Shown: positions 7,930 through 17,936 of the stretch, piece by piece
Position numbering within the stretch: the first letter of the stretch is position 1
How the letters are laid out: each line of letters begins with the position of its first letter
Translations under genes and position numbers: made by a program
Source of the DNA: Hyphomicrobiales bacterium
Lineage (GTDB): Bacteria; Pseudomonadota; Alphaproteobacteria; Rhizobiales; Aestuariivirgaceae
Reading direction: 5' to 3'
Assembly (NCBI GenBank): GCA_016710435.1
Contig: JADJVV010000001.1
Coordinates: forward strand, 3,060,501 to 3,124,500
DNA length: 64,000 nt
The notes under the pieces: generated by a model
Database searches by the model: none
The model's input: the letters and a program-made list of their open reading frames with translations, nothing else
Told to the model about the DNA's origin: nothing

Positions 7930-8568
7930 ATGAAATCCATTCTCGCATTCGGTGACTCGCTCACCTGGGGTTTTGAAGCTGGCACCTTCAGGCGCCATGC
8001 CTTCGAGAACCGCTGGCCCAACGTGCTCGCCGCCGGGCTTGGCGGAAAGGCCCGGGTGATCGAGGAGGGGATGAACGGGCGGACCACGGTGTTTCCCGAT
8101 CCCATCTGCGAGGCGGAGCGCAACGGTGCCGTGGCTCTGCCCATGCTTCTCGCCACGCACCAGCCGCTTGATTTGGTTATCATCATGCTGGGCACCAACG
8201 ACATCAAATATGCCAACCGTTGCCGCGCCTTTGATGCAGCCCTTGGCATGCAGCGCCTCGTCAACTTGGTGAAAAACCACGACTACAATGCCGACTACGC
8301 CGTTCCGCAGATTCTCCTGATGTCGCCAACGCATCTGGTGAAGACCAACGACGACTGGTTCAACGACCTTTGGGGCCACGCGCTTCAGGAGTCGCAGCTT
8401 TTCGCGCGGCACTACACGCGTGTAGCGGAGGAGAATGGCTGCCACTTCTTTGATGCGGCGTCCGTGGCCACCGCCGACCCGACCGATGGCGGGCATCTGG
8501 ACGCAGCCAATACCCGCAAGATCGGCGAAGCACTGGTCCCGGTCGTGAAAGGAATTTTACAGATTTGA
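7930..8568 (+). CDS. SGNH/GDSL hydrolase family protein (arylesterase-like)
   Basis: A 212-residue serine esterase without a signal peptide. Block I is ILAFGDSLTWGFE (nucleophile Ser in GDSL), followed by block II around EEGMNGRTT, block III GTNDIK and block V DGGHLDAANTRKIG carrying the catalytic Asp/His. This set is typical of the compact GDSL arylesterases and carbohydrate acetylesterases. The substrate cannot be told from sequence. The gene lies between pdhC and lpdA, a position it also holds in other Hyphomicrobiales, but a functional link to pyruvate dehydrogenase is not established. The start follows AGAGGGCCGTA, an acceptable ribosome site. Confidence 0.88.
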   Translation: MKSILAFGDSLTWGFEAGTFRRHAFENRWPNVLAAGLGGKARVIEEGMNGRTTVFPDPICEAERNGAVALPMLLATHQPLDLVIIMLGTNDIKYANRCRAFDAALGMQRLVNLVKNHDYNADYAVPQILLMSPTHLVKTNDDWFNDLWGHALQESQLFARHYTRVAEENGCHFFDAASVATADPTDGGHLDAANTRKIGEALVPVVKGILQI

Positions 8569-8708
8569 CGCCCGCCGCCAAGGCAAGTCAGGAGACAGGC
8601 CGCCCGAACGGCTCACTAGTCACAAAACGCGATAGCCAAGCCACCTTGGGGAAGCTATAGCCGCCACAACAGATGTGAAAACTATTTTCAGGATTGAAAG
8701 AGGATACC

Positions 8709-10148
8709 ATGGCAGACACCGCATTTGACGTTCTCATCATCGGCGCAGGCCCCGGCGGTTACGTCTCGGCCATCCGCGCCGCACAGCTGGGCTTCAAGGT
8801 GGCGATCGTCGAGCGCGAACACCTGGGCGGTATCTGCCTGAACTGGGGCTGCATCCCGACGAAGGCGCTGCTGCGTTCGGCGGAAATCTATCACTACATG
8901 AAGCACGCCGAGAACTACGGCCTCGCCGCCAAGGACATCAGCTTCGATGCCGCCAAGGTGGTGCAGCGCTCACGCGGCGTCTCGGGCCGCCTCAACATGG
9001 GCGTGAATGGCCTGCTCAAGAAGAACAAGGTGCAGATCATCTGGGGCGAGGCGAAGATCACCAGGCCCGGTGAAGTCGTGGTGGCCGACAGCAAGAAGCC
9101 CGTGGTGCAGCCGCAGAACCCGCCGCCCAAGGGCGTGGCCGGAGCGGGCACTTACACCGCCAAGCACATCATCGTCGCCACCGGCGCGCGCCCCCGCGTG
9201 CTGCCGGGACTCGAGCCCGACGGCAAGCTGGTCTGGACCTATTTCGAGGCCATGGTGCCGAAGGAGATGCCCAAGTCCATGCTCGTCATCGGCTCCGGCG
9301 CCATCGGCATCGAGTTCGCCTCCTTCTACAACGCCATGGGCGTGGATGTGACCGTGGTCGAGATCATGGACCAGATCATGCCGGTGGAAGACACCGAGAT
9401 TTCGAAGATCGCCCAGAAGCAGCTGGAGAAGCAGGGCCTCAAGTTCAGGCTTTCGGCCAAGGTGGCGAAGCTCGACCGCAAGGCCAACAGTGTCACCGCG
9501 ACGATCGAGGCGGGTGGCAAGTCCGAGCAGATCACGGTGGACCGCGTCATCGCCGCTGCAGGCGTCGTTGCCAACACCGAGAACCTCGGCCTCGAAGCCG
9601 TGGGGGTGAAGATGGAGAAGGGCTGCATCGTGACCGACGGCTTCGGCCGCACCAATGTCGCGGGCATCTACGCCATCGGCGACGTCGCAGGCCCGCCCAT
9701 GCTCGCCCACAAGGCCGAACATGAAGGCGTCATCTGCGTCGAAACCATCAAGGGCCTTCACACGCACGCCATGAAGAAGGACCAGATCCCTGGCTGCACC
9801 TATTGCCATCCCCAGGTCGCGAGCGTCGGGCTTACCGAAGCCAAGGCCAAGGCGGCGGGCTTTGAACTCAAGATCGGCAAGTTCCCCTTCCTCGCCAATG
9901 GCAAGGCCATCGCGCTGGGCGAGGACCAGGGCCTGATCAAGACCATCTTCGATGCCAAGACCGGCCGACTCATCGGCGCGCACATGGTCGGTGCTGAAGT
10001 GACGGAACTGATCCAGGGCTTCGTCGTCGCCATGGGGCTGGAGACGACGGAGGAGGAACTGATGCACACCGTCTTCCCGCACCCGACCCTCAGCGAGATG
10101 ATGCATGAAAGCGTGCTGGATGCCTATGGACGCGTCATCCACATGTGA
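8709..10148 (+). CDS. lpdA: Dihydrolipoyl dehydrogenase (E3)
   Basis: FAD-dependent E3 that reoxidises dihydrolipoamide with NAD+. The N-terminal FAD fold (VLIIGAGPGGYVSAI), the redox-active disulfide (GGICLNWGCIPTKAL), the NAD-binding fold (VIGSGAIGIEFASF) and the C-terminal interface with the catalytic HPHPTLSE are all present. A Pro/Lys-rich insertion (KKPVVQPQNPPPKG) after about residue 130 is typical of the rhizobial pdh-type enzyme. An in-frame TTG exists at 8694, but GAAAGAGGA just before the ATG at 8709 favours MADTAFD, giving 479 residues. The 140-bp gap upstream of it contains no recognisable signal. Confidence 0.97.
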   Translation: MADTAFDVLIIGAGPGGYVSAIRAAQLGFKVAIVEREHLGGICLNWGCIPTKALLRSAEIYHYMKHAENYGLAAKDISFDAAKVVQRSRGVSGRLNMGVNGLLKKNKVQIIWGEAKITRPGEVVVADSKKPVVQPQNPPPKGVAGAGTYTAKHIIVATGARPRVLPGLEPDGKLVWTYFEAMVPKEMPKSMLVIGSGAIGIEFASFYNAMGVDVTVVEIMDQIMPVEDTEISKIAQKQLEKQGLKFRLSAKVAKLDRKANSVTATIEAGGKSEQITVDRVIAAAGVVANTENLGLEAVGVKMEKGCIVTDGFGRTNVAGIYAIGDVAGPPMLAHKAEHEGVICVETIKGLHTHAMKKDQIPGCTYCHPQVASVGLTEAKAKAAGFELKIGKFPFLANGKAIALGEDQGLIKTIFDAKTGRLIGAHMVGAEVTELIQGFVVAMGLETTEEELMHTVFPHPTLSEMMHESVLDAYGRVIHM

Positions 10149-10225
10149 CCTGCGAGACCTTGAAGCGCCGGGGATGGGGGGCCATATGGGGGCCGCTCCG
10201 TTCCGGTTGCAACGAGGGGGATGAC

Positions 10226-10483
10226 ATGGACTCGAAGAACATCTTGATAGCCCTGCTGATCGGCCTGGTGGCCGGCTGGCTGGCGAGTTGGGTGCCGTTC
10301 ACCGGCGGTGGCGGCGGCCTTGTTCAATATCTCATCAGCGGCGTGCTCGGCTCCTTTGTCGGCAGCTACGTGCTGCAAAAGGCCAACATCAATCTCGGCA
10401 TTCACAGCGAAGTGGGCCGCGACATCGCCACGGCCACCATCGGCGCGGTGATTGTCATGTTCATCGCCAATATCCTCAACTGA
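10226..10483 (+). CDS. GlsB/YeaQ/YmgE-family small membrane protein (copy 1)
   Basis: An 85-residue, very hydrophobic protein with about three membrane helices (ILIALLIGLVAGWLASWV, a middle glycine-rich helix, and TATIGAVIVMFIANIL). The pattern 'GL.AGWLAS...GG.G..QYLISGVLGSFVGSYV' is that of the transglycosylase-associated/GlsB stress-response family; the biochemical role of the family is not established. The ATG at 10226 has GAGGGGG 5 bases upstream; the upstream in-frame ATG at 10145 lacks this. It is the first of three tandem homologues and the most divergent. Confidence 0.85.
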   Translation: MDSKNILIALLIGLVAGWLASWVPFTGGGGGLVQYLISGVLGSFVGSYVLQKANINLGIHSEVGRDIATATIGAVIVMFIANILN

Positions 10484-10494
10484 AGGGAACACAC

Positions 10495-10782
10495 ATGGAC
10501 CAGATCATGCAATTGGGCGGCGTCGGCTTCTGGGGCACGGTGCTGATCGGCATTCTCGCGGGCTGGCTGGCGGAGAAGTTCACCGGCTCCGACCACGGCC
10601 TCATCATGAATCTCATCATCGGCCTCGTCGGCTCGTGGATCGGTTTCTTCGTTGCCAACGCCGCAGGCATCCAATTGGGCGAAGTGTTCCACGGCTGGTT
10701 CTGGGGCAATCTCCTTGTATCCGCCGCCGGTGCGATTATCCTGCTGGTGGTGCTGAAGCTGTTCCGCGGCTCACGGCGCTGA
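10495..10782 (+). CDS. GlsB/YeaQ/YmgE-family small membrane protein (copy 2)
   Basis: A 95-residue inner-membrane protein with about three helices: FWGTVLIGILAGWLAEKFTG, the glycine-rich LIMNLIIGLVGSWIGFFVAN, and SAAGAIILLVVLKLF with a basic end (RGSRR). The core 'GWLAEKFTGSDHGLIMNLIIG' is the clearest GlsB/YeaQ signature of the three copies. It begins 11 bases after the stop of copy 1 behind GAAGGGAA. Its insertion IQLGEVFHGWFWG between helices two and three is not present in copy 3. Function is unknown beyond an association of the family with stress. Confidence 0.88.
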   Translation: MDQIMQLGGVGFWGTVLIGILAGWLAEKFTGSDHGLIMNLIIGLVGSWIGFFVANAAGIQLGEVFHGWFWGNLLVSAAGAIILLVVLKLFRGSRR

Positions 10783-10804
10783 TTCTCAAAGAGAGGGACC
10801 ACGA

Positions 10805-11056
10805 ATGGAAGGCTACGGAATTATCATGCAGATCATCCTCGGCGGACTCGCCGGGTGGATCGCGGAAAAGGTGATGGGGTTCAACACCGGCCTCATCATG
10901 AACATCCTGCTCGGCATCGTCGGTGCCATCGTCGGCAACTGGTTGCTGGGCCTGTTGGGCCTCGGCCTCGGCGGCCTCATTGGCCAGCTCATCGTCGCGG
11001 TGCTCGGCGCCTGCGTGCTGATCTTCGTCTACCGCGCCGTCAGGGGACGTGGCTGA
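10805..11056 (+). CDS. GlsB/YeaQ/YmgE-family small membrane protein (copy 3)
   Basis: An 83-residue membrane protein with three helices: IMQIILGGLAGWIAEKVMG, LIMNILLGIVGAIVGNWLLG, and GLIGQLIVAVLGACVLIFVY, ending RAVRGRG. Closest in form to E. coli YeaQ/YmgE. It starts 22 bases after copy 2 behind GAGAGGGACC. lipA follows at once; one possible GTG start of lipA would overlap its last codons. The three copies are probably one transcription unit with lipA, though no evidence in the sequence ties them to lipoate metabolism. Confidence 0.9.
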   Translation: MEGYGIIMQIILGGLAGWIAEKVMGFNTGLIMNILLGIVGAIVGNWLLGLLGLGLGGLIGQLIVAVLGACVLIFVYRAVRGRG

Positions 11057-11063
11057 GCCTCCC

Positions 11064-12014
11064 ATGGCGACCCTGATCGACACAACCGGCGGGGCCCGCC
11101 CGCGCCATCCGGAAAAAGCCCACAAGGCTGACACGCCGATCCTGCGCAAGCCGGATTGGATCCGGGTGAAGGCGCCGGGCTCCGCCATCTATCACGAGAC
11201 CCAGAAGCTGGTGCGCGACAACAAGCTCACCACCGTCTGCGAGGAGGCAAGCTGCCCCAACATCGGCGAATGCTGGACCAAGAAGCACGCCACCTTCATG
11301 ATCATGGGCGACACCTGCACCCGGGCCTGCGCCTTCTGCAATGTGCGCACCGGCATTCCCGATGCACTGGACACAGGCGAACCCGAGCGCGTGGCTGATG
11401 CCGTGGCGCGCATGGGCCTCACTCACGCCGTCATCACTTCCGTTGACCGCGATGACCTCGCCGATGGCGGAGCCGATCATTTCGTCCGGGTGATCAAGGC
11501 CATTCGCAGTGCCGCGCCATCGACGACAATTGAAATCCTCACGCCCGATTTCCTCAAGAAGCAGGGCGCCCTCGAAAAGGTCGTGGCCGCGAAACCGGAC
11601 GTCTTCAACCACAACCTCGAAACCGTTCCGTCGCTCTATCTCAAGATCAGGCCAGGCGCGCGCTATTTCCATTCGCTCCGCCTCCTGCAACAGGTGAAGG
11701 AACTCGACACCTCGATGTTCACCAAGTCTGGCATCATGGTTGGCCTCGGCGAAACCCGCGAGCAGGTGATGCAGGTGATGGACGACATGCGCACCGCCGA
11801 TATCGACTTCATCACCATCGGCCAGTATCTCCAGCCCTCGCGCAAGCACGCGCCCATCGACCGTTTCGTCACGCCGGAGGAGTTCAACTCCTACGAGACG
11901 ATTGCCTATGCCAAGGGCTTCCAGATGGTCTCGTCATCGCCGCTCACACGCTCGTCGCACCACGCTGGTGATGATTTCGCGCGTCTCCGTGCGGCCCGCG
12001 CCGCACAACGCTGA
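11064..12014 (+). CDS. lipA: Lipoyl synthase
   Basis: Radical-SAM enzyme that inserts two sulfurs into octanoyl groups to make the lipoyl cofactor used by PdhB, PdhC and other complexes. The auxiliary cluster motif CEEASCPNIGEC (CX4CX5C), the radical-SAM motif CTRACAFC (CX3CX2C) and the C-terminal cluster-ligand motif RSSHHA are intact. I chose the ATG at 11064 (316 aa, MATLIDTTGG) because family members in Hyphomicrobiales begin at this point; a GTG at 11049 is an alternative. The TGA overlaps the ATG of the next gene by one base. Placement beside lpdA and the pdh genes fits the pathway. Confidence 0.97.
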   Translation: MATLIDTTGGARPRHPEKAHKADTPILRKPDWIRVKAPGSAIYHETQKLVRDNKLTTVCEEASCPNIGECWTKKHATFMIMGDTCTRACAFCNVRTGIPDALDTGEPERVADAVARMGLTHAVITSVDRDDLADGGADHFVRVIKAIRSAAPSTTIEILTPDFLKKQGALEKVVAAKPDVFNHNLETVPSLYLKIRPGARYFHSLRLLQQVKELDTSMFTKSGIMVGLGETREQVMQVMDDMRTADIDFITIGQYLQPSRKHAPIDRFVTPEEFNSYETIAYAKGFQMVSSSPLTRSSHHAGDDFARLRAARAAQR

Positions 12015-12484
12015 TGCCTGTCTTCCAGACCACGCGCCGTGTGACCGTTCCAGCCGATGTCGCCTATGCCGTCGCTGCCGATGTGGGTTCGTACCGCGAA
12101 TTCCTGCCGCTGATGCAGCGCTCCACTGTCCGCGGCCCGCGCCAGGCCACGGCAGCGGGCGAGAGCTTCGATGCGGAACTCTCCGTGGCCTATCCCAAAC
12201 TGGGTTTGTCCGAATCCTTTGTGAGCAGGGTGGAAACAGACGGAGCCAACCGCACGGTGAAGGCCACATCGCGCGATGCCCCTTTCAGGGCCATTGAAAC
12301 GCTGTGGCGCATTTCTCCGGCGGACACAGGCTCCGATGTTTCGATCCGTATCGACTATGCCTTCCGCAATCCGCTCATCCAGTTGGCAGCGGGCGGTCTC
12401 ATGGAAATGGCGATCCAGAAAGTGATGGCCGCATTCGAGGCCCGCGCCCTTGCCGCTCAGCGGAGCGCGTCCAGCAGCATCTGA
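12014..12484 (+). CDS. Coq10/RatA-type START-domain protein (ubiquinone-binding)
   Basis: A 156-residue single-domain START/polyketide-cyclase-like protein: VTVPADVAYAVAADVGSYREFLPLMQRS at the N-terminus (the hallmark of Coq10/RatA), a central beta sheet, and a long C-terminal helix (LIQLAAGGLMEMAIQKVMAAFEARA). Mitochondrial Coq10 binds coenzyme Q; the E. coli homologue RatA was described as a ribosome-associated toxin, so annotations of this family vary. Ubiquinone binding is the more likely role in an alphaproteobacterium. The gene is coupled to lipA (1-base overlap) and its end overlaps the end of the convergent cinA by 28 bases. Confidence 0.85.
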   Translation: MPVFQTTRRVTVPADVAYAVAADVGSYREFLPLMQRSTVRGPRQATAAGESFDAELSVAYPKLGLSESFVSRVETDGANRTVKATSRDAPFRAIETLWRISPADTGSDVSIRIDYAFRNPLIQLAAGGLMEMAIQKVMAAFEARALAAQRSASSSI

Positions 12485-12930
12485 AGCGCCTGCTGCACGG
12501 AGCCTTCGCGAATCTCCGCCCGTGAGTGCGGGCCGAAACGCCGCTCCACATGCATGATGCGCCCGCCCTTCACGGCGCTGGCAAAATGCACCAGTCCCAC
12601 CGGTTTTTCCGCCGTGCCGCCGGATGGTCCGGCGACACCCGTCACCGCCACGGCCACGTTGGCGTTGGAATGCGTGAGCGCGCCCAACGCCATGTGCTTT
12701 GCCGTCGTTGCGGAAACCGCCCCTTGCGTTTCCAGCGTGATGGGTTCGACCCCCAGCATCGCCGTCTTGGCCGCGTTGGAATAGGTGACGAAGCCCCGGT
12801 CGAACACTGCGCTTGAACCCGCAATGTCGGTGATCGCAGCCGCCACCAAACCGCCCGTGCAACTCTCCGCCGTCGCGATCATCCAGCCGCGCTTGAGATA
12901 GGCCTCAACGACCTGGGCGGCGAAACTCAT
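12457..12930 (-). CDS. cinA: CinA C-terminal-domain protein (nicotinamide-nucleotide amidase)
   Basis: A 157-residue protein consisting only of the CinA C-terminal domain, PncC, which hydrolyses NMN to nicotinate mononucleotide in NAD recycling. Signature segments are IATAESCTGGLVAAAITDIAGSS near the N-terminus, FVTYSNAAKTAMLGV and VAVAVTGVAGPSGGTAEKPVG. The N-terminal MoaB-like domain of long CinA is absent, as in E. coli PncC. Its ATG overlaps the stop of ispDF by 4 bases (ATGA), so the two are translationally coupled; it converges on coq10 with a 28-base overlap. Confidence 0.93.
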   Translation of the reverse strand: MSFAAQVVEAYLKRGWMIATAESCTGGLVAAAITDIAGSSAVFDRGFVTYSNAAKTAMLGVEPITLETQGAVSATTAKHMALGALTHSNANVAVAVTGVAGPSGGTAEKPVGLVHFASAVKGGRIMHVERRFGPHSRAEIREGSVQQALQMLLDALR

Positions 12931-14099
12931 AGGGGCAGCCGCACGGTGGCCGTGGCGAAAGCGGCGATACCTTCCTTGCGGCCGATGGCCCCCATCTCCT
13001 CCGTCGTCGTGGCCTTGATGGCAATGCGGTCCGGCGCCACCTGCAGGAGGGGTGCGAGAACGGCTTTCATTGCCGCGATGTGCGGCCCCACCTTTGGCGC
13101 CTCAGCGAGGATGGTGATATCGGCGTTGGCCACAATGCCCTTGCGCGCCACCAGCAGTTCCATGGCCTTGAGCAGGAAGATGGAAGAGGGCGCTCCCTTC
13201 CACTGCGGATCGCTGGGCGGGAAGTGCTTTCCGATATCCGCCTCGCCGATGGACCCCAGAATAGCGTCGGTCAGCGCATGCATGGGCGCATCCGCGTCGG
13301 AGTGACCCTTGAGTTTCTCCGTGTACGGAATTTTGACGCCGCACAGGGTCACGCCGTCTCCCGGCTCGAAGACATGGAAGTCGATGCCCTGGCCCATGCG
13401 CACATCCGGCCGCTCCACGAACAGGCGTGCCGAGACATCCTTGTCGGCCACGCGCACATCATGCGCTGTGGTGAGCTTCTTGTTGGCCTGGTCGCCCGCG
13501 GTGATGTGCACGGGCATGCCGGCATATTCGGCCACGGCCGCATCATCGGTGAAATTTGTGTGGCCCTCCCGCGCCGCCTGGCGGTGGGCATCGAGGATCT
13601 TGGGGAAATTGAACCCTTGGGGTGTTTGCACGAACCACATTGAGCCCCGGTCCACCGTGCGCTCGATCACGCCGCCGGGTGCGAATTTCATCGTATCGGC
13701 CACCGGCAGCCCGGGGATTACCGCGTCTCCCCGGTCAAGTTCCGCAATCACGTTGCTGATCACCTGCGCGCTGATGAAGGGCCGGGCGGCATCGTGGATC
13801 AACACCCGCTCCGGCTTGAGGCCCGCAAGCGCTTCGATGCCGAGACGGCAGGACTCCTGCCGGTTGGTGCCACCAGCCACAGGCGCCGGGATCGCCAGCC
13901 CTTGAGTGGCCGCAGCGAAGAGGGCGTCGTGACCTTCGCCGATCACCGCCTGCACGTGGTTCACGAGCGGATGGGACAGGAATGCCTCCAGCGTCCAGCG
14001 AATGACCGGCTTGCCGCCAATCAACTGGTATTGTTTGGGGATTTCGCCCCCTGCGCGCAGGCCGCTGCCGCCCGCAACGATGACCGCTGCCACTGACAT
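12927..14099 (-). CDS. ispDF: Bifunctional MEP cytidylyltransferase / MECDP synthase
   Basis: A fusion of two enzymes of the non-mevalonate isoprenoid pathway (390 aa). Residues 1 to about 225 are IspD (VAAVIVAGGSGLRAGGEIPKQY nucleotide-binding loop, DAARPF); from about 230 the IspF domain follows (GQGIDFHVF with metal ligands D and H, GHSDADAPMHALTDAILGS, DIGKHFPPSD). The fusion is common in alphaproteobacteria. The reading frame is open further upstream, but the ATG at 14099, preceded by GGGAAGAAG, matches the conserved IspD start. cinA follows with a 4-base overlap. Confidence 0.96.
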   Translation of the reverse strand: MSVAAVIVAGGSGLRAGGEIPKQYQLIGGKPVIRWTLEAFLSHPLVNHVQAVIGEGHDALFAAATQGLAIPAPVAGGTNRQESCRLGIEALAGLKPERVLIHDAARPFISAQVISNVIAELDRGDAVIPGLPVADTMKFAPGGVIERTVDRGSMWFVQTPQGFNFPKILDAHRQAAREGHTNFTDDAAVAEYAGMPVHITAGDQANKKLTTAHDVRVADKDVSARLFVERPDVRMGQGIDFHVFEPGDGVTLCGVKIPYTEKLKGHSDADAPMHALTDAILGSIGEADIGKHFPPSDPQWKGAPSSIFLLKAMELLVARKGIVANADITILAEAPKVGPHIAAMKAVLAPLLQVAPDRIAIKATTTEEMGAIGRKEGIAAFATATVRLPL

Positions 14100-14224
14100 T
14101 CTTCTTCCCGCATAGCCAGTCACCTGCGGCATGGGAAGGTTGCCGGTATGAGATTTTCGTTGACGGTGCATCGCAACATCGTATTCTGCCCAAAACTTGA
14201 ACTCACCAGAGTGTTGCACATTTT

Positions 14225-15238
14225 ATGAGCATCTCCATCGGCTCGGTCCGTTTGCGCAATCCCGTCTTCCTTGCTCCCATGTCGGGCGTCACGGATGAAG
14301 CCTTTCGCACGGTTGCGCACGCCCATGGTGCGGGGCTTGTCGTCTCGGAAATGGTGGCCAGCGACGCACTCTTCCAGGAGCGGCCGGACATGGTACGGCG
14401 CGCCCGTGGTGCCGCGAAACTTTCGCCCTTCGTGATGCAACTCGCCGGCCGTGAAGCGAAGTGGATGGCGGAGGGCGCGCGCCTCGCACAGGACCTCGGC
14501 GCCGATGTGATCGACATCAACATGGGCTGCCCCTCCCGGCAGGTGACAGGCGGCCTGTCCGGTTCAGCCCTCATGCGGAACCTCGATCACGCCGTGAGCC
14601 TCATCGAGGCCACAGTCGGTGCCGCACAGGTGCCCGTGACGGTGAAGATGCGGCTGGGCTGGGATCACGACACCCTGAACGCTCCCGAACTGGCGCGGCG
14701 GGCCGAAAATGCCGGCGCACGGATGATCACCGTCCACGGCCGCACGCGCTGCATGTTCTATACAGGCAAGGCCGACTGGGCAGCCATCCGCGCCGTCCGC
14801 GAGGCGATCAGCATTCCCCTGGTGGCCAATGGCGACGGCGAAACCGCCGCCGATGCCCGCGCCATGATGCAGGCTTCCGGGGCTGACGCCGTGATGTTCG
14901 GGCGCTCCTGCTATGGCCGCCCCTGGTGGCCGGGCGTGGTGGCCGAAACCCTCGAAGCCGGAACGGGCAGGGCAGAGCCCACGCTCGATGAAGAACGCGA
15001 CATCATGCTCTGGCATCAGGATGAGACGTTGCGTCTCTACGGTGCGGCCCTCGGCAACAAGACATTCCGCAAGCACCTCGGCTGGACATTGGCGCGGCTC
15101 GAACTGCGCGGCCACCTCGATGGCGAGCGCACGGCTGCCTTGCGCGCCACCCTTCTCTCCAACAAGGACAACGCGCAGGTCACGGCAGGCATTCGCGACA
15201 CCTACGCCCGCATCCTGGATGATAGGGCCGCCGCATGA
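14225..15238 (+). CDS. dusB: tRNA-dihydrouridine synthase DusB (NifR3)
   Basis: FMN-dependent enzyme reducing uridine to dihydrouridine in the tRNA D-loop; 337 aa. The TIM barrel starts with IGSVRLRNPVFLAPMSGVTD; the catalytic cysteine is in DINMGCPSRQVTGGLSGSAL, and HGRTRCMFYTG and NGDGETAADA are conserved FMN-phosphate elements. As in other alphaproteobacteria the gene (old name nifR3) precedes ntrB; here the dusB TGA and ntrB ATG overlap by 4 bases. In E. coli, dusB is likewise co-transcribed with a regulator (fis). It is divergent from ispDF with a 125-bp shared gap. Confidence 0.95.
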   Translation: MSISIGSVRLRNPVFLAPMSGVTDEAFRTVAHAHGAGLVVSEMVASDALFQERPDMVRRARGAAKLSPFVMQLAGREAKWMAEGARLAQDLGADVIDINMGCPSRQVTGGLSGSALMRNLDHAVSLIEATVGAAQVPVTVKMRLGWDHDTLNAPELARRAENAGARMITVHGRTRCMFYTGKADWAAIRAVREAISIPLVANGDGETAADARAMMQASGADAVMFGRSCYGRPWWPGVVAETLEAGTGRAEPTLDEERDIMLWHQDETLRLYGAALGNKTFRKHLGWTLARLELRGHLDGERTAALRATLLSNKDNAQVTAGIRDTYARILDDRAAA

Positions 15239-16371
15239 CGCCCGCTGCCGACGCCGTGGCCTTTCCAATGGATCTGCGCTTTGTCGTTGATGCCTTGCCC
15301 AATCCGCTGGTGGTGCTGGATGCAGGCGACCGCGTCGTCGCGGTCAACACCGCAGCCGAGGATTTCTTCCAGGCCAGCTCCACGGTGTTGACGCGCCTTG
15401 GCCTTGCCGAGATCGTGCCGTTCTCCAGTCCTGCGCTTCAGTCCGTGCGGCAGGTGCGGGAGAGTGTCGGCGTGGTCAACGAATATGCCATTGCAATGGG
15501 CACACCGCGCCTTGGCGGTGAACGCATTGTCGACCTCCAGACCGCGCCGATCGGAGACGATGGCCGTTTCGTGATGATGATGCTGTTGCGCCGTTCCATG
15601 GCGCACAAGTTCGACCTGCAACTGTCGCACCAGGGCGCCGCCCGTTCCGTTTCCGGCATGGCGGCCATGCTGGCCCATGAAATCAAGAATCCGCTGGCGG
15701 GGATTCGCGGTGCCGCGCAATTGCTGGAACCCGCGCTCGGCGATGCCGACCGCAGTCTCGTCCGCCTCATCTGCGATGAAACCGACCGCATCCGCCAACT
15801 CGTCGACCAGATGGAAGTTTTCTCCGACGAACGCCCGCTGGAACGCCGCCCCGTCAACATCCATGTTGTGCTCGACCGTGTGAAGCAGTTGATGGTGGCG
15901 AGCGGCACGGAAGCCATCGTCATTCGCGAAGACTACGACCCCTCGCTCCCCGCGGTGCACGGCAGCTCGGACCAGCTTGTGCAGGTGTTCCTCAACCTTG
16001 CGAAAAACGCCGTCGAAGCCATGCGCCAGCAGGGGCCCACGGGCGAACTGCTCTTCACGACCGCATTCCGCCCCGGCGTGCGCCTCTCCGTGGCGGGGTC
16101 CAGCGAGCGCATCTCGCTTCCGCTCGAAGTCTGCGTCCACGACACCGGCCCCGGGGTTCCGGACGAACTCCTGCCGCATATTTTCGAACCCTTTGTCTCC
16201 AGCAAGCGCTCGGGCCGCGGGCTGGGTTTGGCGCTCGTCGCCAAGATCGTGCGCGATCATGGCGGCGTGGTGGAATGCAAGCCGCGCCAGCACAAGGGCA
16301 CCACCTTCCGCGTTCTCCTGCCGCTCACGCCTGCCACCGAAAACGCGCCCCTCAACCTGGAGAGAAGCTGA
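15235..16371 (+). CDS. ntrB: Nitrogen regulation histidine kinase NtrB
   Basis: Cytosolic sensor kinase/phosphatase (378 aa) that controls NtrC in response to PII proteins and hence nitrogen status. A PAS domain (about 12-125, VDALPNPLVVLDAGDRVVAV) precedes the H-box (MLAHEIKNPLAGIRGAAQLLE), N-box (NLAKNAVEAM), G1 (DTGPGVPDELL) and G2 (GRGLGLALVAKIV). No membrane helix, as expected for NtrB. It is translationally coupled to dusB (ATGA overlap) and ntrC begins one base after its stop. Confidence 0.96.
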   Translation: MTPAADAVAFPMDLRFVVDALPNPLVVLDAGDRVVAVNTAAEDFFQASSTVLTRLGLAEIVPFSSPALQSVRQVRESVGVVNEYAIAMGTPRLGGERIVDLQTAPIGDDGRFVMMMLLRRSMAHKFDLQLSHQGAARSVSGMAAMLAHEIKNPLAGIRGAAQLLEPALGDADRSLVRLICDETDRIRQLVDQMEVFSDERPLERRPVNIHVVLDRVKQLMVASGTEAIVIREDYDPSLPAVHGSSDQLVQVFLNLAKNAVEAMRQQGPTGELLFTTAFRPGVRLSVAGSSERISLPLEVCVHDTGPGVPDELLPHIFEPFVSSKRSGRGLGLALVAKIVRDHGGVVECKPRQHKGTTFRVLLPLTPATENAPLNLERS

Positions 16372-16372
16372 C

Positions 16373-17833
<1,461 letters not shown>

Positions 17834-17859
17834 CCCATCACGTGAAGCAGATGGCCGTG

Positions 17860-17886
17860 CCGGGCATCTCCCGGATTTGTATTTTT
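17860..17886 (+). terminator. Possible rho-independent terminator after ntrC
   Basis: CCGGG (17860-17864) and CCCGG (17870-17874) form a short GC stem with a five-base loop, followed by ATTTGTATTTTTG. It lies 26 bases after the ntrC stop and before ntrY. The stem is short, so partial read-through into ntrYX is plausible. Confidence 0.45.
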
Positions 17887-17936
17887 GCAACATGGACTGT
17901 TGAATTTTCGCCACAGTCGGTTGCATAGTGCCGACC

